Source: Tenrec ecaudatus (lineage: Eukaryota > Chordata > Mammalia > Afrosoricida > Tenrecidae). Taken from it: a DNA stretch of 64,000 nt. The notes under the pieces were generated by a model that did no database searches, was not told the DNA's origin, and saw only the letters and a program-made list of their open reading frames with translations. Where the stretch lies: positions 121,383,731 through 121,447,730 of the forward strand of contig NC_134535.1 in NCBI RefSeq assembly GCF_050624435.1, written 5' to 3'. Shown here one piece after another: positions 1 to 10,900 of this stretch. Each line of letters opens with the position of its first letter. Within the stretch, counting starts at the first letter, position 1. The position numbers and the translations under genes were made by a program.

Positions 1-182
1 CAACAGTTGAATTCTCGGTTAGTAACTAAGTAACCATGTGCAAGGTTATAAGCTTGGTCTTGAGTCACTGGGTGTAGGTGCTTGGCCTTGTGCCTGTAGT
101 TAAATGTGGCCCACTATGAGCAGTTCTAATTGGAGATATATGTACATATTGACTTCAAATTACTTCCTTCAGAATGTTTCAT

Positions 183-320
183 GAGCCCTGGTAGCAAAGC
201 ACTTAAGCCCTGAGCTACTAAGCGAAAGGTCAGTGGCTTAAACCCACTAGATAATGCCCTACGGATAACACTGTGGCAGTTTGTGCTCGTCAGGCTTTGT
301 CAGCTTGCACTCTCGACGGG
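183..320 (+). repeat. AfroSINE, sense, decayed
   Basis: Begins GCCCTGGTAGCA and continues with a tRNA-like segment (AAGGTCAGTGGCTTAAACCC) resembling an internal promoter box B. The 3' part is eroded. Confidence 0.6.
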
Positions 321-804
321 ACAGCTTTCCTCTGTCTTGCAGGGGCACTCTGAACCACACTTAGCTGGCAGGGCAGTTGCTTTGATTGGGTCGGTATGTT
401 TTAGTGGGTGTGTAGTTTGATTTCTGGGCAGAGTTTACCAGCCGGGGCTGACTGCTGACCGACCCTTTCTTTCACGTGTGCTTTAGGGAGAGAGATTATG
501 ATCATGGACCTACTCCCCAGAGAGCCAAACTTGTTAAACTGGCTGTTTTCCAAATGAAAATGATTATATCTGATAATGTGTTGAAGGGACTCAAGAAGCA
601 AGAAGAATAAAAATGGCGGAGAGAAATTTGCAAATAGCTTCTGTATTCTCTTAGTTGAGCTAATGCCTTACTTTCCAGCCTTCCTTTCACCCAAGGGCCC
701 TGTTGCCGCTGCTGTGCATTAGTTGATGGACTACCAGCCACAATTCAAAGCCGTCGGTCACTCCACGGGAGGAAAACAAGACTGTGTGTTCTTATGAAGA
801 AGAT

Positions 805-880
805 CTAGAGTCTGTGAAACCCACTCGAGGGCTGCCGTAGACAGAATGACTTCATGGCAGTGGGTTTGGGGTTGGCATCT
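805..880 (+). repeat. AfroSINE 3' tail, sense
   Basis: GTGAAACCCACTCGAGGG followed by ATGACTTCATGGCAGTGGG, the tail that in full copies reads 'gactcgatggcagtggg'. Confidence 0.55.
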
Positions 881-1458
881 GGTTCACCTTTTCACAGTTT
901 CTAAGCATGCAATCTTTCTCTCTTTGTCCATAAAATTATAGATACTTTCTCCTTGCTTTCTTGATGTATAAATGAGAGAAGATGAACTTTGCTGTTTCAC
1001 GATTCGTGGGCTTGTCCTTTATTGTGTGCAAACCTCTAGATAAGAATTTTTCTCTCTCCTCCATAATTTTTCTTCTCTAGGCAGCTGCTCTGTTTACTTG
1101 AGCTTCTGTCAGCTGACAACACACTAGTCCCTCTTCTCGGTTGCAAGGGAGTTGTTTTTAATAAGCTCCATGTGCAAGATCACAAAGCTTCAGGAAGAAA
1201 GGGAAATGGGCTGAGGCTGGAGTTTTTTAATATGTTAAATTGTTTTAACCTATTTATGGTATACACAGGCTCTGCCCCAAGAACCAACACTGAGGCTTTT
1301 ATTACCAATAGTTAGTACCAATGATTACTAGTATCTATCAACAATTACTAGTATAATACAGTATGGTATCATATAAGCTGATGTTTTATCTTATCTTTAT
1401 ATCAAATTACTATGAAACCAATTCACATATTTAGTATTGCCTCCAAAACACTCAACTA

Positions 1459-1635
1459 AACCCACTGCCATCGAGTTGCCTCCACTCACAGATGAGACTG
1501 CCCCTGGGGTTTTCTGAGACTGTAACTCTTTATAGGGGTAGAAAGCCTCATCTCTGTCCCACAGAGCGGTTGATGGTTTTGAATGCTGACCTTGCAGTTA
1601 TCAGCCCAACACACAACCACTATACCACCTTGTAT
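1459..1635 (-). repeat. AfroSINE, antisense, near full length
   Basis: Contains the reverse-strand landmarks AAACCCACTGCCATCGAGTT, GACTGTAACTCTTTAT, GTAGAAAGCC and the tRNA-related TTATCAGCCCAACACA. Confidence 0.85.
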
Positions 1636-1675
1636 ACATATTAGTACACCTTTATTATATTGAGATAATGCTATT

Positions 1676-1760
1676 AGGAGTGCTGGTGGCATAACGGTTC
1701 TGTGTTGGGCTGTTAACCACAAGGTCAACAGTTCAAAACCAAGGCAGCAGGAAATCCATG
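1676..1760 (+). repeat. AfroSINE tRNA-related 5' half, sense
   Basis: GGTGGCATAACGGTTCTGTG, then TTGGGCTGTTAACCACAAGG and TCAACAGTTCAAAACC, the tRNA-derived head of the family. Confidence 0.8.
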
Positions 1761-2149
1761 TATTCTATTTTAGATCCATCAGATTAAAGAAGGAAACTCC
1801 GTGGGTCCCAGAACTAGGGGACAATTTCATCAAGCAAGGAGGAAATATGGAGTCAGCAGCTAAGTGGAGGAGCGATAACTACCAGTCCTCTTCAGAGAGA
1901 AAGAACCAGATTTCCTTTCAAATTCATTTCACTTCAAATCCCATTTCTGCTATCTCGCCAATTATATAGACTTAACATGTGATGCCCATAAAAGATAAAG
2001 GGCCAGATATAGCAAAAGCTAGCAGTTACAGTCTCTCAGAGAAAAGTGGGAACTAGATAGATATAGAAGGATGTAATAGGAGAAAGATATATATATATAT
2101 ACATACTGATCCAAAAATTTTAAACTTGAATAGATAATGATTTATTTTG

Positions 2150-2345
2150 CTACTTTCTATGGATAAGGAATCTTTGGTACACATATACACAATGGAATGC
2201 TATGTATAACTAAAGAATTCTGCTGAACCTATGCAGTACCTCATAATATAGATGCACTTTGAGGATGGTATGTTGAGTGAAAGTGGTCAAAAGCAAAAGG
2301 CCAAATATTGTAAGAAATCACTGTTATAAGAAAAAAAATCAAGAA
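2150..2345 (+). repeat. old L1 3' end, sense
   Basis: ACACAATGGAATGCTATGTA and TGTTGAGTGAAAGTGGTCAA correspond to the 3' region of old mammalian L1. It faces the antisense copy that follows. Confidence 0.6.
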
Positions 2346-2589
2346 CAGGTTTCCATGCCAAAGGGAACATAATTTTAAAAATTACACATTGATGGGGGTT
2401 TACATATCTGATCAACATTTTTGCATTCACTATTTTAAATAACTTAGCAACCTCCCAATGGCTTGCTCAGTGTTCCTTCACCTGCCCTTCCCCACATCTC
2501 TCACTTGCAGTATGTTATTTTTCCCTTCCCCAAACTTTAACACCTGTCTGACCTCTGGCCTATTGCCTCCTCCCTCTCTTCCATTCTGT

Positions 2590-5080
2590 CCTGGTAACCA
2601 ACAAATTCTGATTTTTATTTTTTTTTTTGCATGGAAAATTTTACATTACTGGTCTCCAGTAATATATTTGGCTTTTTGGTTTGGACTAAGTTCACTCAGC
2701 ATAATATCCTCAAAGTTCATCTAAATGATCAGGTGCTTCTTAGTTTCATCATTATTCTTTAGCGATGTGTAGTATTCCACTGTGCATATGTACCAAAGAG
2801 TCTTTATCTATGCTTCCATGCAGAGGCAGGTAGGCCGTTACCTTCTCTTTGCCACTGCGACTCGCCCTATGAAAAAACATCAAGGTGTGTGGATAGCGAC
2901 TGGTGCTATGTTCTTATTTTGGTGGGAACTGCGCAGTCCTGCCTGGTCCATGGTACTTCTGCTCCCAGTTGCCTGAGGAAGCACTGTACCACTTTGCACA
3001 GTGAGTGAGTGTGCTGATAAGGCGTCTCTCAAGCAGGGTGTGAGGTTCCATCGTCACCACGCTCTCTCCTGCATTTGTTGCCTTTTGCTCTTTTGAACTT
3101 TGCCATTAGTGCTGGGGTGAGGTGCTATTTCCGTGTGGTTCTGATTTGCATCTCTTGGATGGCTCGGGATGATGAGCATGTCTTCATATGATTTGATTGT
3201 CTGTGTTCCAAATGATAATCTGTCTGTTCATGTCCTCTGCCCCCTTTAAAAATTGGGTTATTCATCATTTTCTTGTTGAAGAGTTGCAGTTTTCCAGAGA
3301 TTGCAGAGATCCGTCCCTTGTCTATTATGTCATTGCCAAAAACTTGTTCCCTGTCTGCCAACTTCCTTTTGGCATTTTTGGTGAAATCTTGTGTGTGTAT
3401 CCAAAATCTTTTGATATACACAGGCTTCTTTTTTTTAATTTTATTTATTTATTTTTATTTTTTTTAAAATTTTTTTATTTTAACAATTTATTGGGGCTGA
3501 TACAATTCTTTTCACAGTTCATACATATACATACATCAATTGTATAAAGCACATTTGTACAGTCTTTGCCCTAATCATTTTTTTCTCTTTTCTTCTTTTA
3601 CATTTTATTAGGGACTCAAACAACTCTTACCACAATCCATACATATACATACATCAATTGTATAAAGCACATCCACACATTCCCCGCCCCAATCACTCTC
3701 AAAGCATTCGCCCTCCACTTAAGCCCCTTGCATCAGGTCCTCTTCCCCCCCCCTCCCTCCCCATTCCCCCCTCCCTCATATGCCCTTGGTAATTTATACA
3801 TCGTTATTTTGTCATATCTTGCCCTATCCGGAGTCTCCCTTCCCCCCTTCTCTGCTGTCCCTCTCCCAGGGAAGAGGTCATATGTGGATCCCTGTAATCA
3901 GTTCCCCCTTTCCAACCCACTCACCCTCCACTCTCCCAGCATTGTCCCTCACACCCTTGGTCCTGAAGGTATCATCCACCCTGGATTCCCTGTACCTCCA
4001 ACCCTCATATGTACCAGTGTACAGCCTCTGTCCCATCCAGCCCTGCAAGGTAGAATTCGGATCATGGTAGTTGGGGGGAGGAAGCATCCAGGATCTGGGG
4101 GAAAGTTGTGTTCTTCATCGATACTACCTCACACCCTAATTAACCCATCTCCTCTCCTAAACCCCTCTATGAGGGGATCTCCATTGGCCGACACTTGGGC
4201 CTTGGGTCTCCACTCTGCACTTCCCCCTTCATTTAATATGATATATATATACACATACATATATACATATACACATATATACACATACATACACACACTT
4301 ATATCTTTTTTTTTTTTTTTTGCATGATGCCTTATACCTGGTCCCTTGGGCACCTCGTGATGGCACTGGCCGGTGTGCTTCTTCCATGTGGGCTTATTTG
4401 GTTCTGAGCTAGATGGCCGCTTGTTCACCTCCAAGCCTTTAAGACCCCAGACACTATCTCTTTTGATAGCCGGGCACCATCAGCTTTCTTCACCACATTT
4501 GCTTATGCACCCATTTGTCTTCAGTGATCCTATCATGGAGGTGTGCAGTCAATGATATGATTTTTTGTTCTTTGATGCCTACACAGGCTTCTTACTGACT
4601 GAAATTCTATTCATCTATTCTGTCTTCTGATGGATGTGCAATAATCATTATGCTTGATGGTGTGTTGATGCTTGTGTTAGGGCCCTTACGTGTCCCTACA
4701 TTTTTGGTTGATGATCTTTATAGTACTAGGGTTTATATTCAGGCCTTTCATCCACTCTGCATTCATTTTTGCATCTGAAATAAGATATAGATTATGTCTT
4801 CTTTCCACAAAAGGAAATCCAGTCATGCCAGCACCATTTGTTGGACTATGTCTTCCCCATTTAATATGTTTTGATCCTTTGTGGAAAGCTGGCTGAGTGT
4901 ATTTGGATGGGTTTTATTTCTAGATTCTCTATTCTGTTCCATTGGGCTTTGTGTCTCTCATTGCACCAGTAAGGAGAAAGATTTTTATGGTGCACCGTCT
5001 TGTGATTGGATTTTGAAACCATTGTTATATATTGTCTTTTTACTTAAAAGAGACAAAGAGAAGATCATTTGTTCCTGATA
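2590..5080 (-). mobile_element. old mammalian L1 (ORF2 end/3' region), antisense, interrupted
   Basis: Reverse-strand L1 wording is seen throughout: TAGTATTCCACTGTGCATATG, GATTTGCATCTCTTGGATGG, TCTGTTCATGTCCTCTGCCC, and after the interruption CAGCACCATTTGTTGGAC and TTCTGTTCCATTGGGCTTTG. A younger L1 3' end sits inside it at 3431-4579. No intact ORF remains. Confidence 0.75.
3431..4579 (-). mobile_element. younger L1 3' end, antisense, 5'-truncated, with doubled 3' tail
   Basis: Flanked by an exact 14-bp duplication TACACAGGCTTCTT (3417-3430 and 4580-4593). On the minus strand it ends with AATAAA-like signals and A-tracts. Two copies of the terminal module (TACATACATCAATTGTATAA, at about 3525 and 3642) lie in tandem. 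An internal run of AT/TA dinucleotides lies near 4240-4290. Long open frames across it are a by-product of C-rich non-coding sequence. Confidence 0.85.
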
Positions 5081-5334
5081 CTCCTTTTAATCCAAGGACA
5101 CATTGTATGTCTATGTGTGGTTTGCAGAGGCAGCACCTCAAATTCAGAGCTGCCTAATAAGATGGTTTTTATTGAGGAGCGGGGATTGTCCATTGGCTGA
5201 GGGCACAGAGGAGAGATGCTTCACAGGAAGAAAGCAAACGCACAACTTTCCCCTCTTGAAATCTGCCAACTATTTATCCATGACTTAACTTTGTATAGAA
5301 ATGAAAATTAAATGTTTGTTTAACCAATAAGTGG

Positions 5335-5445
5335 GTACACCCAAACCAAAACAATCTCACTGCCACAGGGTCAATTCTGAGCCAGGCAATGCTGTCGAAC
5401 AGAGTAGAACTGCCTCTGTGAGTTTCTGAGGCGGAAATTCTTTCT
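5335..5445 (-). repeat. AfroSINE, antisense, partial
   Basis: Landmarks CTCACTGCCACAGGGTCAAT and AGAGTAGAACTGCCTCTGTG followed by AGTTTCTGAGGC. Confidence 0.75.
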
Positions 5446-5456
5446 TTATGTTCTTT

Positions 5457-5650
5457 GAAAAGAATTGTACTGAGATACAATTCACATAGCATACATGCTG
5501 CCCATTTAAAATATACAATTCAGTGTTTGTAGACTAGCCATAGACATATGCCACCATCGCTGCAGTTGATTTAAAACTTTTCATCATCTCCAGAAGAAAT
5601 CCCAGTCTCTCACCGTCTAACATGGGCAGACAGACACAACTTCTCCAACT
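5457..5650 (-). repeat. old L1 3' UTR, antisense
   Basis: GATACAATTCACATAGCATA, CCCATTTAAAATATACAATT and CATCATCTCCAGAAGAAATC follow the reverse strand of L1M-type 3' UTRs. Confidence 0.6.
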
Positions 5651-5959
5651 TCCCTGCGAGCAGCCTCCCCTCCACACCAGTGCTTCATGCAGGCTGAAGT
5701 ACTACGTGACTACTTCTCCAACCCTCTGACTCCGCTTTCAGACCTGTACTTTTCCGGATCCTTCTATACTTATAGGAGATCTAATTCTGACATTAAACTC
5801 TTTATTCCAGAAATACTTAAATGGCTCTGTTTTCATGAGCAAAGCCAGACGGATGCACTATTGCACGTCTATGCCCCCTCCTGCTGCCAACAGAAGCGTC
5901 ATTGCCTCAGAAGGATTCCATGACTCGCAGGCAAGATTTAGTTCCCCTCGTATATGTTT

Positions 5960-7190
5960 TTCTTTCTTTAAAAAATTTTTTTTATTGGGGGCTCTTACAG
6001 CTATTATCACAATCCGTACATACATCAATTGTGTCAAGCACATTTGTACATATGTTGCCATCATCCTTTTCAAAACATTTTCTTTCTACTTGAGCCCTTG
6101 GTATAGCTCCTCATTTCTCCCTCCCTCTCCCACCCTCCCTTTCTCATGAACCCTTTATACATTATAAATTATTATTATTTTCATGTCTTACATTTTCCAC
6201 TACCTCCTGTCACCCACTTTTCTGTTGTTTGTCCCCCTGGGTGTGTGCGTTATATGTAGATCATTGTGATCAGTTCCCCCTTTCTCCTCCACCTTCCCCT
6301 TATGCTCCTGGTATCACTACTTTCATTATTGGTCCTGTGGGGTTTATCTGTCCTGGATTCCCTGTGTTTCAAGCTCTTATCTGTACCAGTCTACATCCTC
6401 TGGTCTAGCCAGATTTGTAAGGTAGAATTGGGGTCATAATAGTGGGTGGGGAGGAAACATTAAAGAACTAGAGGAAAGTTGTATGTTTCATCGGTGCTAC
6501 ACTGCACCCTGACTGGCTCTTCTCTTCCTTGTGACCCTTTTGTAAGGGGATGTCCAATTGTCTAGAGATGGGCTTTGGGTCTCCACTCTGAACTCTTCCT
6601 CATTGACATTGATATGATTTTTTGATCTGGGTCTATGCCTGATACCTCGTCCCATTGACACCTCATGATCACACAGGCTGGTGTGCTTTTTCCATGTGGG
6701 CTTTGTTGCTTCTCAGCTAGATGGTCGCTTGTTTAACTTCAAGTCTTTAAAACCCCAGATGCTATATCTTTTGATAGCCTGGCACCATCAGCTTTCTTCA
6801 CCACATTTGCTTATGCACCCATTTTATCTTCAGTGATACTGTTGGGAAGGTGAGCATCACAAAATGCCAGGTTATTAGAAAGAAAAAAAAGTTCTTGTGT
6901 TGAGGGAGTACTTGACTAGAGGCCAAATACCCATCTAGTACCTTTATACTTAGCATAGAAATATATGTACATAGATCCCTTTCCCTATCATTTTATATAA
7001 ATATATTTAAATTTGTACATGCCTGTATTTACACTTCTACAAATGCCCTTTGCTTCCTAGTTCTTTCCTCTATTTCCTTTTATTTTCCTCTTGTCTCACT
7101 ATCATATTCAATCTTCATTCAGCTCTCATTAATTCCTCTTGGCTACATTGAACTTGATCAAGCCCCATCAGGCATCCTATGCCCTCCTAA
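5960..7190 (-). mobile_element. afrotherian-type L1 3' UTR, antisense, diverged
   Basis: TTTTATTGGGGGCTCTTACA opens the element; later CATCAGCTTTCTTCACCACA and TTGAGGGAGTACTTGACTAG recur in the same order in the copy at 59916-61905, so both derive from one long 3' UTR. No coding capacity. Confidence 0.75.
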
Positions 7191-7254
7191 GGGGGTGGAA
7201 AGGAAGCGGGGAGCCAACCACCCCAGGGACAATAGAACAATAAGTGATCTAAAA

Positions 7255-7397
7255 TTGATGGTGAGGAGGGCATAGGATGTAACTCTTTACCAGAGTAGAA
7301 AGTCTTGTCTTTCTCCCACCGAGGTACTGGTGGTTTCAAACTGCTGATATTGTGGTTAGCAGCCCAAGGAGTAACCACTACATCACCAGGGCTTCTC
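7255..7397 (-). repeat. AfroSINE, antisense
   Basis: ATGTAACTCTTTACCAGAGT, TAGAAAGTCTTGTC and GTGGTTAGCAGCCCAAGGAG. Confidence 0.8.
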
Positions 7398-7895
7398 AAG
7401 TCGTGCACAGCTGAAGAAAATTAAGAAAAACTATCTCAAGGACTATGGTGAAAGAAGAAGTGGCCATATAAACTATGGGACTTTAGCTGGTCAAGCAGCT
7501 GAAAAATATGTACTTCAATATAGATGCAAGAACCTTGGATGGATGTGGAAGTGGGGAGCGGATGGTTACTGGCTTTACAATAATTTTCTAACGATGGAAT
7601 GAATGGGTCAGATCACATAAGTCCTCTACTTGCTGAATAGTAGAGAAGAGTAAATGGTGGGCTGTGGGAGGTGGGTAGTGGGGAAATCTCCCAGCCTGAA
7701 TATCAAGGAGATGGAGAGAAATGAATGAATGGTTCAGTGTCCAGACAGCAATGCACTTAATGACTAGGTTGTACAGGCATCTAAATATGCTATGCATTCC
7801 ACTCTGATTGTTTCCAGAGTCACTCCAACCTTGGGAACCACAGCTTGTGCTGTCTCCGGGGGTCTAGTGAAGAAGCAATAGGAGACGAAAGGGGG

Positions 7896-7941
7896 ATGGC
7901 ACGGGGGCTTCTGGAATGCAGTCTCAGTGACAAACTGTGTG
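7896..7941 (+). CDS. STYK1: STYK1 coding exon 1 (start codon exon)
   Basis: Encodes MARGLLECSLSDKLC plus the first base of the next codon, followed by the strong donor GTAAGT. It aligns with the human N-terminus from its third residue, a methionine; at the position of the human Met1 this genome reads AGG. The exon probably starts near 7818, after a TTTCCAG acceptor, with about 78 nt of 5' UTR. Confidence 0.88.
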
Positions 7942-10900
7942 GTAAGTACAGACCCTGCAAATGGCTGTGCATTTAAGAATATAGATCCTGGAATACTATC
8001 TTGATAGGCACTAGAAAGAGGATTATTTTATTTCTCCTAAAAATGTCATAGTAGTGATTTAAAAGAATGGGATCTAGGGGCCATTGCCCTTAAAGGAAGG
8101 AGCAAGCAACAATCAGCCCCCCCTTCTGTCTCAGTCAGACAAGTCCTCTTAGAGCTACAAGGCTAAGGAAAGCGACATGGGGGCTAAGAAACAAGGGCAT
8201 GGTAGAGCTGTTTCCAACAGGGGCTCATTACACAGAAGTAGAGCAGAAGAGGTGTAAATTGTGTAAGCTGTGTGTGACGTGTTTTAGTGCTCTTAAAAAA
8301 CATCCTTGGGAAGGTGGGTGAGGGGAGATGACAGGCAGTGTAAGATAAGATAAAATAATTATTTATAAACTATTAAGGGAGCAGGGGGAAGTGGGGGCGG
8401 GGAAAAAAAAAGGAAACCGAGCTGATTCCAGGAACCCAAGTGGAAGGCGAATTTTGAGAATGACAAGTGCAATGAATGTACAGGGGTGCTTTGCTCAATT
8501 GATGTATGTGATGGGAGCTGTATGTATGAGCCCCAATAAAAGATTTATTAAATAAAAAAATGGAAAAAAATTCAGATTCCAAATAAATAAATAAATAGAT
8601 AGATAACATCTTTGCTATTTAACAACTTTAAAAAAATCTTTCTTGCTTACCTAGTTGTCCAGGAACAGCAATATGAGGTTATCATTGTCCCAACCCTCCT
8701 GGTTGGTGTCTTCCTCATCCTTCTTGGGGTCATCCTGTGGCTCTACATCAGAGGACAAAGAGCACAACAAGATACTACTTCTGGACTCCCAGGTACAGCT
8801 CCCAGTTCCAACAAGAGCATAAGCTCCTACACTGACTTCCTTGCTCATTCTCAAATATACCAAGGTTATCAATCCTTTCTCAAAGTCTTTGTGATTCTTG
8901 CTCCCTTTTGCACGGTTTTCTTCCTGGTACCTGCATGACTGTCATCTTATCATAGTAGCCTTTTCTGACCTTCAAATATAAAACAGTATCACCGCCACTT
9001 CTTATCCACTTATCCTGTGCTATTTTCTTCCATAACACGATTTGCCCAATATATTATCTGCTTCCTGTCTCATATCATCGTGAGTAATCATCATAAGAGT
9101 CTGGACTTTGCCTATTACTCTACCTAGAACAGTGCTTGGCATGGAGTAGGTAATGTTCGTTGAAAGAATGAATGGCAATTCAATAGGAATCAGACTCTCT
9201 TTCCTGATTTAAGAAGAGTCTGCTCTGATTTAGAACATGGAAAATAGCCAAAGACTTTGTTGACTGCGACCTTACAAAATACATAGTTTGGCTTTGGGGA
9301 CCACTTGAAGGACCAAGAATAAATAATCACAGCTTGGAGTTGACTACCTTTCCATAACTCCTCTCTACCAGTGGAAGCCATTTCACGGAGTTAAATGATG
9401 ATACCCACTGGTAGCTACCATCATCTTCAGGGACATATGGTTTGGATCACTATTCAGCAGTTTCTTTAAATATCTCCATACTATAGTCATGAAATATATG
9501 GAAAAATAATCCTGAGGAAGACTAAAAGAAAATGCCATTACTACCTTCTAAAACCCATCTTGTGTTATTCTAGAGGTAATGGAAATTTTACCAGGTTGGG
9601 ATGGAGTTTGTTCACATTGAAACACGGAAAGCCATTCCCTTACTGGCCAGAAGGGAGCTTGCTGAAGGGTGGAACTCCTTTGGCAGGTTGTTCTGGCTCT
9701 GCTTTCTTGGAGTTCCAAGGGCAGGGGTGCACTGGTTGGTTTCATCTCTTTGTTCTAGGCACTAGCCCCATGCCTTCATCGAGGGCCCTAAGCTGGGAAG
9801 CAGAAGGTCGTGGAAGAAATGAGTTTGTGCCTCTTGAGACATCAGTGGAAAGCCTCTTACGAGCCACCACACCTGCCCTGGCTAAGCTGCAGGTGCCCAG
9901 GGAACACCTCTCTGAAGTTCTGGAGCAGATCCACAATGGCAGCTGTGGAGCCATCTATCGAGCCAAGATGCACACTGGGGACCCTGCAAAGTCCAAGAGC
10001 GTCGTACTCAAGGCCTTACGAGGTAAAACAAGAAGAGCAAGACTTCCCTTCCCCCTTTTGTTTTTTAACTCTGAGCATCTATCTGTAAACGCGAAATGGT
10101 TTTGTGACCGTGATGAGGCCAATCAACAGAGTTGTTGGCATAATTATGCACAGAGGAAGGGAACAGCGTGTGGGCTTTTGTCTCTTAGTTCACCCTGGCA
10201 TGTTATTTTTCTCTATAATAATCTCCATCTGAGGCATTACTGTCTGCTTCCTATTCCATACTACTGGAAAGTAATCTTTATGAAAATACGGATTTCACCT
10301 ATTCTTCAAGCCTAGAAAAATACTTGGAATGAAGTGGGTGATATTTGTTCTTAGAACTGAGTTCTCCATATTGAACATTATTTGAAATAGGATCTTGAAA
10401 TTGTGTATTTTTCTTCACCATTTGCTAGCTTTTCCCTAATACTATACTTCTTATTTCTTTCCAATTGCCATGATATAGATCAGTAATTGTGGGAGATAAG
10501 GATAGATAAGAATATTTATCAAAAATGCTAGACAGTGATGATGATATTATAATGTCAATTTACCACATATGTAGCAAACACAGATCTGCCCAGTTCTAAG
10601 ATCTATGATTCTCTGCACTCTTTGACACACGATCAGTGGAATTTGGGATATGATCTTCTTATAATTGGTGCCTTTTCTATGAAGTCTGTTTTCCAACACT
10701 TGGCTTCTTGTGGAAATTCCCATCTTTTTGAGAATTCCCATCGAGGTTCCTTCCAGCTCCATGTCTCTTGCTTTTTGGTGGTGCTCTGACTGCTCACTGC
10801 CCCGGGCCTCTCCTGTCTTCCACAGAATCAGCTGGGCTCCGGGAGGTGCAGGACTTCTTAGGGAGAATCCAGTTCTATCAGTATCTCGGGCATCACCAGC

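Larger units (their letters stand above)
1..7895. other. 5' flank / leader region of STYK1 without a coding gene
   Basis: Holds the separately listed AfroSINEs and L1 pieces. I see nothing recognisable in about 320-800, 880-1455, 1765-2150 and 7400-7815. STYK1 leader exons could lie here but have no signature I can defend. Confidence 0.6.

Noticed and set aside
9560-10315. A 251-codon open frame considered as a single-exon gene
   Set aside because: Only 9759-10022 is conserved with STYK1; the flanks cross a good acceptor and donor and have no homology, so this is exon 3 plus intron read-through.
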